This document shows positions 9,415 through 17,458 of a stretch of DNA of 35,336 nt, one piece after another. The notes under the pieces were generated by a model, which saw only the letters and a list, made by a program, of their open reading frames with translations, ran no database searches and was not told where the DNA came from. The stretch is from assembly GCA_030157755.1 (NCBI GenBank), contig JAOAUD010000174.1:1-35336 (forward strand). The letters are read 5' to 3'. A program made the position numbers and the translations under genes. The number at the start of each line of letters is the position of its first letter. The first letter of the stretch is position 1. Origin of the DNA: Candidatus Nanopelagicales bacterium. Lineage in GTDB: Bacteria > Actinomycetota > Actinomycetes > S36-B12 > UBA10799.

Positions 9415-11421
9415 ATGGCAGATAAGGGATCGCAGACTCCAGCTCGTCATTCGAAAGATCGTCCGTGGCTCATGCGGACCTATGCGGGCCACTCGTCCGC
9501 AGTCGAATCGAACAAGCTGTACCGGACCAACCTGGCCAAGGGTCAGACAGGTCTATCGGTTGCGTTCGACCTGCCAACTCAGACCGGGTACGACCCCGAC
9601 AGCGATCTTGCCCGCGGCGAGGTCGGCAAGGTGGGCGTGCCAGTGGCGCACCTCGGTCACATGCGTGAACTCTTCGACGGTATCCCGCTCGGTGAGATGA
9701 ACACCGCGATGACGATCAACGCCACCGCCATGTGGCTGTTGTCGCTGTATCAAACGGTTGCCGAAGAGCAAGGGGCAACTCCTGATCAGCTCCAGGGCAC
9801 CACGCAGAACGACATCATCAAGGAGTACTTGTCGCGCGGCACCTACGTGTTCCCACCCGGGCCATCGCTGCGCCTGATCACCGACATGGTTGCCTACACG
9901 GTGAACACGATTCCGAAGTGGAATCCCATCAACATCTGCAGCTATCACCTGCAAGAGGCGGGTGCCACGCCGGTTCAGGAAATCGCCTACGCCATGAGCA
10001 CAGCGATTGCCGTGCTTGATGCGGTTCGAGATTCCGGCCAGGTCCCGGCTGATCGTTTCGGCGAAGTGGTCGCTCGGATCTCGTTCTTCGTGAACGCCGG
10101 AGTCCGGTTTGTTGAAGAAATGTGCAAGATGCGTGCGTTCGTCCAGTTGTGGGACGAGCTCACCCTCGAGCGGTACGGCGTGACTGATCCGAAGCAGCGC
10201 CGGTTCCGTTACGGCGTTCAGGTCAACTCGCTGGGCCTGACGGAAGCGCAGCCAGAGAACAACGTTCAGCGGATCGTGCTTGAGATGCTCGCCGTCACGC
10301 TGTCGAAGGATGCTCGTGCGCGCGCTGTTCAGTTGCCCGCCTGGAATGAGGCCCTTGGCCTTCCGCGTCCCTGGGACCAGCAGTGGTCGTTGCGGATCCA
10401 GCAGGTGTTGGCGTTCGAGTCCGATCTGCTCGAGTACGAAGACATCTTCGAAGGTTCGAAGGTGATTGAGTCGAAGGTCGCTGAGTTGGTCGAGGCTTCG
10501 CGTGAAGAAATCGACCGTGTGCAGGCCATGGGGGGAGCGGTCGCTGCAGTCGAATCCGGCTACATGAAGCAGCAACTCGTGTCCTCACATGCGGAACGTC
10601 GCGCCCACATCGAGGCTGGCGAGGACATCGTTGTCGGTCTCAACAGGTTCACCACGACTGAAGAGAACCCACTGCTCTCCGATCTCGAAACCGCGATCAT
10701 GACCGTGGACGCAGCGGTCGAAGCGGACCAGATCGCGTCGATCAAGCTCTGGCGCGAGGGTCGCGATAACGAAGCAGTTGATGCCGCGTTGAGCGCACTT
10801 CGCGATGCCGCGAAGACTGACGAGAACCTGATGGCCGCATCACTTGCGTGTGCCCGTGTCGGCGTAACCACTGGCGAATGGGCTGGGGCACTGCGGGAGG
10901 TATTCGGCGAGTACCGCGCACCCACCGGAGTCGCTGGTGTGGTTGGCGTTGCCGAAGCCGGCGAAGAACTCGCGAAGGTCCGTCAGGCGGTCAAGGAGAC
11001 TGGTGAACAGCTCGGCGGTCGGGTTCGTCTACTAGTCGGCAAGCCAGGTCTCGATGGGCACTCGAATGGTGCCGAACAGATCGCCGTGCGTGCACGCGAC
11101 TGTGGCTTCGAAGTGATCTACCAGGGAATTCGACTCACACCGGCACAGATCGTGGCGGCGGCAATTGAGGAAGACGTCCATTGTGTGGGCCTGTCGATTC
11201 TGTCCGGCTCGCACATGGAACTTGTTCCCGATGTGGTGAAGGGCCTGCAGGATGCGGGCCTCGACGACGTGCCTGTTGTTGTCGGCGGGATCATCCCGGA
11301 GGCCGACGCCGCTGAACTTCTTTCACACGGGGTTGCGGCCGTCTTCACGCCGAAGGATTACGACGCCACCACGATCATGGCCAAGATCCTCGACCAGATC
11401 CGATCAGCTCAGGGTCTCTAG
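9415..11421 (+). CDS. ecm: Ethylmalonyl-CoA mutase-like (MeaA/Ecm) coenzyme B12-dependent mutase
   Basis: 668 aa; RTYAGHSSAVESNKLYRTNLAKGQTGLSVAFDLPTQTGYDPD, GTTQNDIIKEYLSRGTYVFPPGPSLRLITD, B12-binding VGKPGLDGHSNGAEQIA (DxHxxG). Confidence 0.88.
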   Translation: MADKGSQTPARHSKDRPWLMRTYAGHSSAVESNKLYRTNLAKGQTGLSVAFDLPTQTGYDPDSDLARGEVGKVGVPVAHLGHMRELFDGIPLGEMNTAMTINATAMWLLSLYQTVAEEQGATPDQLQGTTQNDIIKEYLSRGTYVFPPGPSLRLITDMVAYTVNTIPKWNPINICSYHLQEAGATPVQEIAYAMSTAIAVLDAVRDSGQVPADRFGEVVARISFFVNAGVRFVEEMCKMRAFVQLWDELTLERYGVTDPKQRRFRYGVQVNSLGLTEAQPENNVQRIVLEMLAVTLSKDARARAVQLPAWNEALGLPRPWDQQWSLRIQQVLAFESDLLEYEDIFEGSKVIESKVAELVEASREEIDRVQAMGGAVAAVESGYMKQQLVSSHAERRAHIEAGEDIVVGLNRFTTTEENPLLSDLETAIMTVDAAVEADQIASIKLWREGRDNEAVDAALSALRDAAKTDENLMAASLACARVGVTTGEWAGALREVFGEYRAPTGVAGVVGVAEAGEELAKVRQAVKETGEQLGGRVRLLVGKPGLDGHSNGAEQIAVRARDCGFEVIYQGIRLTPAQIVAAAIEEDVHCVGLSILSGSHMELVPDVVKGLQDAGLDDVPVVVGGIIPEADAAELLSHGVAAVFTPKDYDATTIMAKILDQIRSAQGL

Positions 11422-11440
11422 TCGGGTGTAGGACAAGCAA

Positions 11441-11474
11441 GTGGCCTCCAACGTGCTATCACGCTGAAGGCCAC
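11441..11474. terminator. Hairpin between convergent ecm and whiB, possible bidirectional terminator
   Basis: GTGGCCTcCAaCGTG-ctat-CACGcTGaAGGCCAC: 15-bp stem with two mismatches and a 4-nt loop, lying between convergent stop codons; no strong T-tract. Confidence 0.55.
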
Positions 11475-11492
11475 CGGCTGAATATGGGGGAG

Positions 11493-11867
11493 TTAGGAAA
11501 CAACTCCCAGAGACGTCGCCGACACCGCATTTGCGATCTCCTCGGCGGCTGCTACTGCGCCTTCTCCGCGCTGCCGCGGGAACTGTGCGAGTGCAATACG
11601 TACGTAGATGCGCTCGCGTTCTTCTTCGGTGAGTCCGCCCCAGACGCCATATGGCTCGCGGGATCGGATTGAGTAGTCCGCGCATTCAATGCGGACATCG
11701 CAACGAGCACACACTGCCTTGGCAGCACGGTCACGTCGGAGTCGAGCGAGCCCCCGCTCGTTCTGTGGGTGGAAGAACAGCTCGGGATCTGCTTCCCGAC
11801 AGGCTCCTTGCTCTTGCCATTCCCATGTGGCATCAGCTGGAACCTGCGACAACGGCTGCTGTGGCAT
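11493..11867 (-). CDS. WhiB-family Fe-S transcriptional regulator
   Basis: GACREADPELFFHPQNERGLARLRRDRAAKAVCARCDVRIECADYSIRSREPYGVWGGLTEEER: four Cys (C, CxxC, C) and the GVWGG turn; ATG at 11867 preceded by an SD-like GGAGG. Confidence 0.93.
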   Translation of the reverse strand: MPQQPLSQVPADATWEWQEQGACREADPELFFHPQNERGLARLRRDRAAKAVCARCDVRIECADYSIRSREPYGVWGGLTEEERERIYVRIALAQFPRQRGEGAVAAAEEIANAVSATSLGVVS

Positions 11868-12075
11868 TCGTGCCTCCTGTCGAGGGCCGAGATAACTACT
11901 CTGCGTCGATTCGGATTGAACCGACCGGACTGCTGTCTTGCTCCCGCTGTGTAACCGAGTCGGCACACCGCGTGAGAAAGACACTACTTAGCGTGAGAGG
12001 AATTGAGGTCATACAAACGGCTGATTTAGGCATCGACCGTTCAGGTGCGATTGTGCAGCGGGTAACAGTCATCTG

Positions 12076-12090
12076 TCCACAAGTTGTGGA
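12076..12090. promoter_or_regulatory. 15-bp perfect palindrome in the whiB / DUF3039 divergent intergenic region
   Basis: TCCACAA-G-TTGTGGA; also resembles back-to-back DnaA-box cores. Confidence 0.35.
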
Positions 12091-12344
12091 AACAATGGGG
12101 AAAACCGGAGGAAAAGCCTGGGAATACCACTCTGCGTGAATATCGGCTTGGAACGACGCGCCCAATCGGTTGGCGGTCTTTCTGTGAGGCAGACCACTAG
12201 GCAACTACCCTCTGCGTTCGGATCAGTGTTCACCCACTTGCCCGCTGGAATTGTTAAGAGATAGCCCTGCGTAACAGCAATACGTCAGCGGCCCCTGCGA
12301 GTGCCGCTGGTGCACAAGCGGAATTCGGCCCTAAACTCCCCGCT

Positions 12345-12635
12345 ATGAGCGACCCAACTCCCACTTTGGCACCGCTAGATTCCCCTGGACTCGGCACGGA
12401 CACGCTGATCGACGAGCGCACTAGTGAGTTCACCGACGACGGTGACCATGATCGGTTCGCGCACTACGTCCGCAAGGAGAAGGTGCTGGAGAGTGCGATG
12501 ACTGGCGAGCCGGTGATCGCACTGTGCGGCAAGGTGTGGGTGCCCGGCCGCGATCCGAACAAGTTCCCCATCTGTCCGGACTGCAAGGCGATCTACGACG
12601 GTTTGCCGCCAGGTGGCGGCTCGGACGGCGATTAG
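12345..12635 (+). CDS. DUF3039 family protein with putative zinc site
   Basis: DRFAHYVRKEKVLESAMTGEPVIALCGKVWVPGRDPNKFPICPDCKAIYDGL: C...CPxC arrangement of this actinobacterial family. Confidence 0.85.
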   Translation: MSDPTPTLAPLDSPGLGTDTLIDERTSEFTDDGDHDRFAHYVRKEKVLESAMTGEPVIALCGKVWVPGRDPNKFPICPDCKAIYDGLPPGGGSDGD

Positions 12636-12784
12636 TCAACGGATTGCAGGGAAGAACCCGGGACTCTCGTGCGTGTCGCGGGGCCCCCGGCAGGGGCATA
12701 TCTGCTGAGATCCATTCGGGATTGGTGCAGTCCCACGGGCATTGAAGTTCCCGCCTAGCTCGCAGTCGATGGATGGAGACAGTT

Positions 12785-13432
12785 GTGACAACTCCCAGTC
12801 AGCCAGAGGGCCAGCCACAGGGTCAGCCAGAGGGCGCGACCGTGGTCGTCGAAGACACTTCGATCTCACCGGCCGAGCAGAAGGCGCTGTTGGACCGCAT
12901 CGGGCGCGCTTGGTGGGTTGTGTTGCTGCTCGGAATCATCAGCCTGATTGTTGGTGTGGTCGTTCTCGTTCGCCCTTTCACTGCGGTCAACGTCGCTGCC
13001 ATCATCTTTGGAATCTGGCTTTTGGTCAGCGGTGTTATTCAGCTCGCGCAGGCATTCGACAAACAGCTTGAAACGATCAGTCGCGTGCTGAACGCAATTA
13101 CCGGCGTTATCGGAATCGTGTTGGGTTTGATCTGCCTCGACAGCGCTGAGGACCGGATTGCTTTGCTGACGCTCTTCATCGGAATCTGGTGGATCATGCG
13201 CGGCATCGTTCAGATCGCGGTCGGCGCTAGTGACCAGGGCGGCGGTGTTGTGATCTTCCTCGGAATTCTCGGGATCATCGCCGGTGGTGTTGTGCTGATT
13301 TGGCCAATCGCATCGCTGACGGTCCTCACATTGGTTGTCGGAATCTGGCTCGTTGTCCTCGGAATCTTCGAAATCATTGCGTCATTCCGGGTTCGCTCAT
13401 TGAAGAAGCAGGCTGAGAACGTAGCTGTCTGA
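12785..13432 (+). CDS. HdeD/DUF308-like multi-pass membrane protein
   Basis: Repeated hydrophobic units with FGIWLLVSGVIQLAQAF, IGIWWIMRGIVQIAVG, VGIWLVVLGIFEIIASFRVR; alternative ATG at 12773. Confidence 0.8.
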   Translation: MTTPSQPEGQPQGQPEGATVVVEDTSISPAEQKALLDRIGRAWWVVLLLGIISLIVGVVVLVRPFTAVNVAAIIFGIWLLVSGVIQLAQAFDKQLETISRVLNAITGVIGIVLGLICLDSAEDRIALLTLFIGIWWIMRGIVQIAVGASDQGGGVVIFLGILGIIAGGVVLIWPIASLTVLTLVVGIWLVVLGIFEIIASFRVRSLKKQAENVAV

Positions 13433-13502
13433 TTGGCCACCCGTGGGAATGAATCCCCGCAAAGCCCTAGCGAAATTGTCGATCGCAGGGTAGGAACGAC
13501 GT

Positions 13503-14096
13503 ATGAAGAAGTCGCTGATGGCCTTGACAGCAGTTGCCGCATCCGCCGCGGGATACATCGCATACCGGCGAACCCAAGCCGCACCCAAGGTGTCGCGGGT
13601 AGTCGAAGGTGCCGCGGACGGTGTTTCGGCAGTGGCCGCATCAACCGCTGCGCGGACTGCGGACGTCGCGGAGAGTGCCGCAGTTACGGTCGCCAAGACG
13701 GCTGAGAAGGCAACCGCTGCAGCCGCAACTGCAGGTGAAGTTGCCGACGCCGCAGCACGCACAGGCAGTCATGCTGCCGATCTCGCGGCGCGCAAGACCG
13801 CTGACGCAGCAGCAGAATTGGCCGAAGCAGCCGAACAGGCAGCAGCACGCACGGCTGAGGCCGCTGACAAGGCGGCAGTGACGACGTCGGAGAGCGCGTA
13901 CGTCGCGGCAGAGACTATTGAAGAAGTAGTAGTGCCACCCGCCAAGGAAGCGTCGGCGCAGGCCAGCGGTGCGCAGGCCGCCACTGATGAGCCCGCCAAG
14001 AAGCCCACCCCGAAGGTGACCCCAACGCCGGCGTCGATCAAGCGCCCGACACCGAAGAAGGCGGCAGCGCCAACTTCGGCGTCGAAGGCTTCGTAA
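13503..14096 (+). CDS. Ala-rich, helix-repeat protein with N-terminal membrane segment and Lys/Pro-rich tail
   Basis: MKKSLMALTAVAASAAGYIAYRR followed by a long A/E/K/T amphipathic repeat; codon pattern and start context look coding. Confidence 0.7.
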   Translation: MKKSLMALTAVAASAAGYIAYRRTQAAPKVSRVVEGAADGVSAVAASTAARTADVAESAAVTVAKTAEKATAAAATAGEVADAAARTGSHAADLAARKTADAAAELAEAAEQAAARTAEAADKAAVTTSESAYVAAETIEEVVVPPAKEASAQASGAQAATDEPAKKPTPKVTPTPASIKRPTPKKAAAPTSASKAS

Positions 14097-14310
14097 CGCG
14101 CGTTACTCGCGGGTGTGCCGGGGATGCTCCTCCGAGTGGGAATTCCTTCCAGTTGGACCCCATAGTTCAATTTTCAATTATTTGTAGTTACCCTTGTTTC
14201 GGGAATGAATTCCTGACGCAGTCATTGTCCTGGCGACTTGATGCTGATGGAATCGACATATAGCTGCGCAGCCCACAGAACGCAGCACAGTCTTCGGCGA
14301 GGAGTCGATC

Positions 14311-16107
14311 GTGGCAAGCCTCTTGTTCAACCCATCCAACTACGACCCGACCTACCTTGACGAAGAGTCGCGCAAACAGATGCAGGCTCTCGTCAAGTTC
14401 TTCGAGAACAAGGGCAAGGCGACGTTGAAGTCGGAGTATCACGCTGCAGAGTGGTACACGGACTTTGTTGACTTCATTGCCCGTGAAGGGATCTTCGCTG
14501 GGGTGGCAACGCCTGCTGCGGTCGGAGATCTCCTCGACGGTTCCCCGCAGACCCGCTGGGACACAGCGCGCATCAACGAACTGAACGAAATCCTGGGTTT
14601 CTATTCGCTCGACCATTGGTACGCCTGGCAGGTCAGCGTCCTCGGGCTCGGACCGGTTTGGACGAGCGACAACGACGACGCGAAGAAGCTTGTTGGTGAA
14701 TTGCTCGCTGACGGCGCACTCTTCGGGTTCGGATTGTCCGAGCAGACGCATGGTGCAGACATCTACTCGACGGACATGATTCTTGAGTCAGATGGCAAGG
14801 GTGGCTGGTACGCGACTGGGCCCAAGTACTACATCGGCAATGGCAACGTGGCCGGACGTCTGAGCGTGTTCGGGAAGTTCGCTGATGACGATCCGGAGCG
14901 CCCCGGGGAGTACGTCTTCTTCCTGGTCGATACGCAGCATGCCGCGTATTCGCTGCAGAAAAATGTTGTCCACGGTTCGATGTACGTCTCAGCATTCCGA
15001 CTCGATAAGTACCCCGTGGCATCAGAAGACATCCTGCATACCGGCAAGGCTGCGTGGGATGCGGCGCTAGCAACGATCAACGTCGGCAAGGTCAACCTCG
15101 GCTGGGCCAGTATCGGAATCAGCGAACACGCCTTCTACGAGGCAGTTGCCCACGCCAACAATCGGATCTTGTACGGCAAGGCTGTCACGGAGTTCCCGCA
15201 CGTTCGTCGAATGCTGGCTGACGCCTACGCCCGGTTGATCGCGATGAAGTTGTACGCCGTTCGATCTGCTGACTACTTCCGCAGTGCGTCACCTGATGAC
15301 CGCCGGTACCTGCTCTTCAATCCGATCACGAAGATGAAGGTGTCGATGGAAGGTGAACGTGTCATCGACCTGCTGTGGGACGTCATTGCTGCTCGGGGCT
15401 TCGAGAAGGACACCTACTTTGAGCAGGCGGTCAGCCACATTCGGGCGCTGCCAAAGCTCGAAGGAACCGTCCACGTCAACCTGGCGCTTGCTTTGAAGTT
15501 CCTGCCGCAGTACTTGACCGCAGCCATCGGGCAAGGCGAGCAGTACGCGCCCGTGCCTGCCCGCAACGAAGCCGCGGACGATGACTACCTGTTCGCTCAA
15601 GGGTCGGCGAGTGGTCTGTCGAAGATTCCGTTCCATGATCCCCGTCCGGCATTTGCGCGGTTCGCAACCTTGCCCAACGTCGCGACCTTCATCGAGCAGA
15701 TGCATGCATTAGGCGACTTGGTTGCGACGAATCCACCGAGCAAGGAGCAGTCCGCGGACCTGGACTTCCTCTTGGATATTGGCCAGTTGTTCACGCAGGT
15801 TGTGTACGCGCAACTTGTTTGTGAATCGGCAGCCTTGGCCATCGATGGCGAGCCTGGAGGTAAGCGCGAATCGAGTGTGTCGGATTGCAGCGATTTGACG
15901 CCGGCCCACATCGATCGGATTTTCGCCGTCTTTGTGAAGGACTTCAGCCAGTACGCGCTGTCGTTGAGTTCGCAGCCCGCAGCGACCGAGGCCCAGCGCG
16001 ACAAGGCGCTTGCTTTGATCAAACATCCAGTGGTTGATGCCGAATCGGAGGCCACGTTTGTTGCTGAGGTGCTGTCGTATGACGGCGCCTACTCAATGGC
16101 TCCGTAG
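14311..16107 (+). CDS. Large (about 600 aa) acyl-CoA dehydrogenase
   Basis: GALFGFGLSEQTHGADIYSTDMIL, GPKYYIGNGNVAGRLSVFGKF, GWASIGISEHAFYEAVAHANNRILYGKAV; GTG start with GAGGAG SD. Confidence 0.88.
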   Translation: MASLLFNPSNYDPTYLDEESRKQMQALVKFFENKGKATLKSEYHAAEWYTDFVDFIAREGIFAGVATPAAVGDLLDGSPQTRWDTARINELNEILGFYSLDHWYAWQVSVLGLGPVWTSDNDDAKKLVGELLADGALFGFGLSEQTHGADIYSTDMILESDGKGGWYATGPKYYIGNGNVAGRLSVFGKFADDDPERPGEYVFFLVDTQHAAYSLQKNVVHGSMYVSAFRLDKYPVASEDILHTGKAAWDAALATINVGKVNLGWASIGISEHAFYEAVAHANNRILYGKAVTEFPHVRRMLADAYARLIAMKLYAVRSADYFRSASPDDRRYLLFNPITKMKVSMEGERVIDLLWDVIAARGFEKDTYFEQAVSHIRALPKLEGTVHVNLALALKFLPQYLTAAIGQGEQYAPVPARNEAADDDYLFAQGSASGLSKIPFHDPRPAFARFATLPNVATFIEQMHALGDLVATNPPSKEQSADLDFLLDIGQLFTQVVYAQLVCESAALAIDGEPGGKRESSVSDCSDLTPAHIDRIFAVFVKDFSQYALSLSSQPAATEAQRDKALALIKHPVVDAESEATFVAEVLSYDGAYSMAP

Positions 16108-16118
16108 GACGGAAGCGC

Positions 16119-17411
16119 TTACACGCTGCGGGCATCCGTTTGGGTCGGTGAGGCAGAGGTTGATCCCATGCACACCATGGCGATGCCGATCGCGATGATT
16201 CCAAGTGCGATCGGCATCGCGCTGCCCGAGATCTCAGCGAGAAGCCCTGCTGTTGCCAGTGGCAGCCGGTAGCCCGCGCCGAGGAACGCGCAGGCTCCAG
16301 CGAGTGCCAGCAACGTTGGATTCTCGAGCCCGAGCAGGCCCGCGACAAGAGTTCCGAGCAGGATTCCGTTAACGGCCATCGACGTGAAGACACCGCCACC
16401 GCCGCCGGCTGCAACACTCAGCAGGACTGAGGCGAGTCGGATGATCAGCGCTGCGAGTAGCAGCAGGATGGCGGGGGATTCTCCGATAGGCGGCAACGCC
16501 CAGTTACTTGCGACATAGCCCGGCCCAGCTGTGATTGCTGCACCCGTGATCGTCCAGGCGGTCATTGCCAGCAGGCTGAGAACGACACCTGCAACGCTAG
16601 CTCGTAGCCATGGCGAAGGCCCGTTCTTGAAGTCACGGGTCCGGCTCATCACCCACACGAAACCGCGTGCGCCACCCCCGCACAACGCACCGACGATCAG
16701 CACTCCGATCGCTTCCTTGACGCCGATTTCGTGAGGTTCGTAGGTCATCAAAGAACGTGCATTGTGCGTCAGACTCGCAGCAGCAAAAGATGCACCGGCA
16801 GCGAGTACGGCGGGCACAAGTCGGCGCGCATCGAGCCGATTGCGAAACGGCATTTCGAGTCCGTAGAACGCGCCAAGAACTGGTGAGGAGAACACCGTCG
16901 CGATTCCGGCGGCTGCGCCACACACGAGCAACAGATTCCTGCCTTCGGGCCGCGCCAGGTAACTCAGCCGCTTCCGAAAGATTCTGCGAAGCAGAATCCC
17001 GATGCTGCTGCCAATCAGGACAGACTGCGATTCAAGGCCTTGAGAGCCGCCAAGGCCCACGGTTGTTGCCCCGGACAGAATCCGGCCAGGCGCCTGGTTA
17101 ACCGGGTAGCGCTCGTCGGGATGGTGGTAGTAGTACGGATACAACTCCGCTGTTCCCGGCTTCGTGGTGCCTGCAACTTTGACCAGTGCGAACCGGGTGA
17201 GAACGAAGACTCCGATGCATGGAATCGCGAACCACAAACCAGGCAGGCCGAGGACAACACGGTCAAGAAGGAAGTCCTCGATGACCCGAACTAAGAGTCC
17301 GACGAGCGCGCCAGTGATCGCTCCCACCACGACCGGAACAACGAGTAGAACGCGCCAGGTGAGGTGTGGATCGCTGTCGACGACGGGTAATTCGTGTTCG
17401 ACAGGGCTCAC
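16119..17411 (-). CDS. CLC-family chloride channel/transporter homologue with divergent pore motifs
   Basis: GTAELYPYYYHHPDERYPVNQAPGRILSGATTVGLGGSQGLESQSVLIGSSIG, GGGGGVFTSMAVNG, CAFLGAGYRLPLATAGLLAEISGS. Confidence 0.87.
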   Translation of the reverse strand: MSPVEHELPVVDSDPHLTWRVLLVVPVVVGAITGALVGLLVRVIEDFLLDRVVLGLPGLWFAIPCIGVFVLTRFALVKVAGTTKPGTAELYPYYYHHPDERYPVNQAPGRILSGATTVGLGGSQGLESQSVLIGSSIGILLRRIFRKRLSYLARPEGRNLLLVCGAAAGIATVFSSPVLGAFYGLEMPFRNRLDARRLVPAVLAAGASFAAASLTHNARSLMTYEPHEIGVKEAIGVLIVGALCGGGARGFVWVMSRTRDFKNGPSPWLRASVAGVVLSLLAMTAWTITGAAITAGPGYVASNWALPPIGESPAILLLLAALIIRLASVLLSVAAGGGGGVFTSMAVNGILLGTLVAGLLGLENPTLLALAGACAFLGAGYRLPLATAGLLAEISGSAMPIALGIIAIGIAMVCMGSTSASPTQTDARSV

Positions 17412-17458
17412 AACGGATTAGCGTGTCAGACGAGGACCTGCCTTGGCTTGCTGTCGGT

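Noticed and set aside
9553-10575. 340-aa minus-strand ORF antisense to ecm
   Set aside because: His/Arg-rich translation typical of antisense reading of a GC-rich gene; the plus strand is a full-length conserved enzyme.
9415-11421. Calling this gene methylmalonyl-CoA mutase
   Set aside because: Single about 670-aa chain with RTYAGHS/GTTQNDIIKEYLSRGTYVFPP features closer to MeaA/ethylmalonyl-CoA mutase than to MutB; the final call still needs a phylogeny.
11651-12139. 162-aa plus-strand ORF across whiB and its upstream region
   Set aside because: Antisense to the conserved WhiB cysteine region; no family resemblance.
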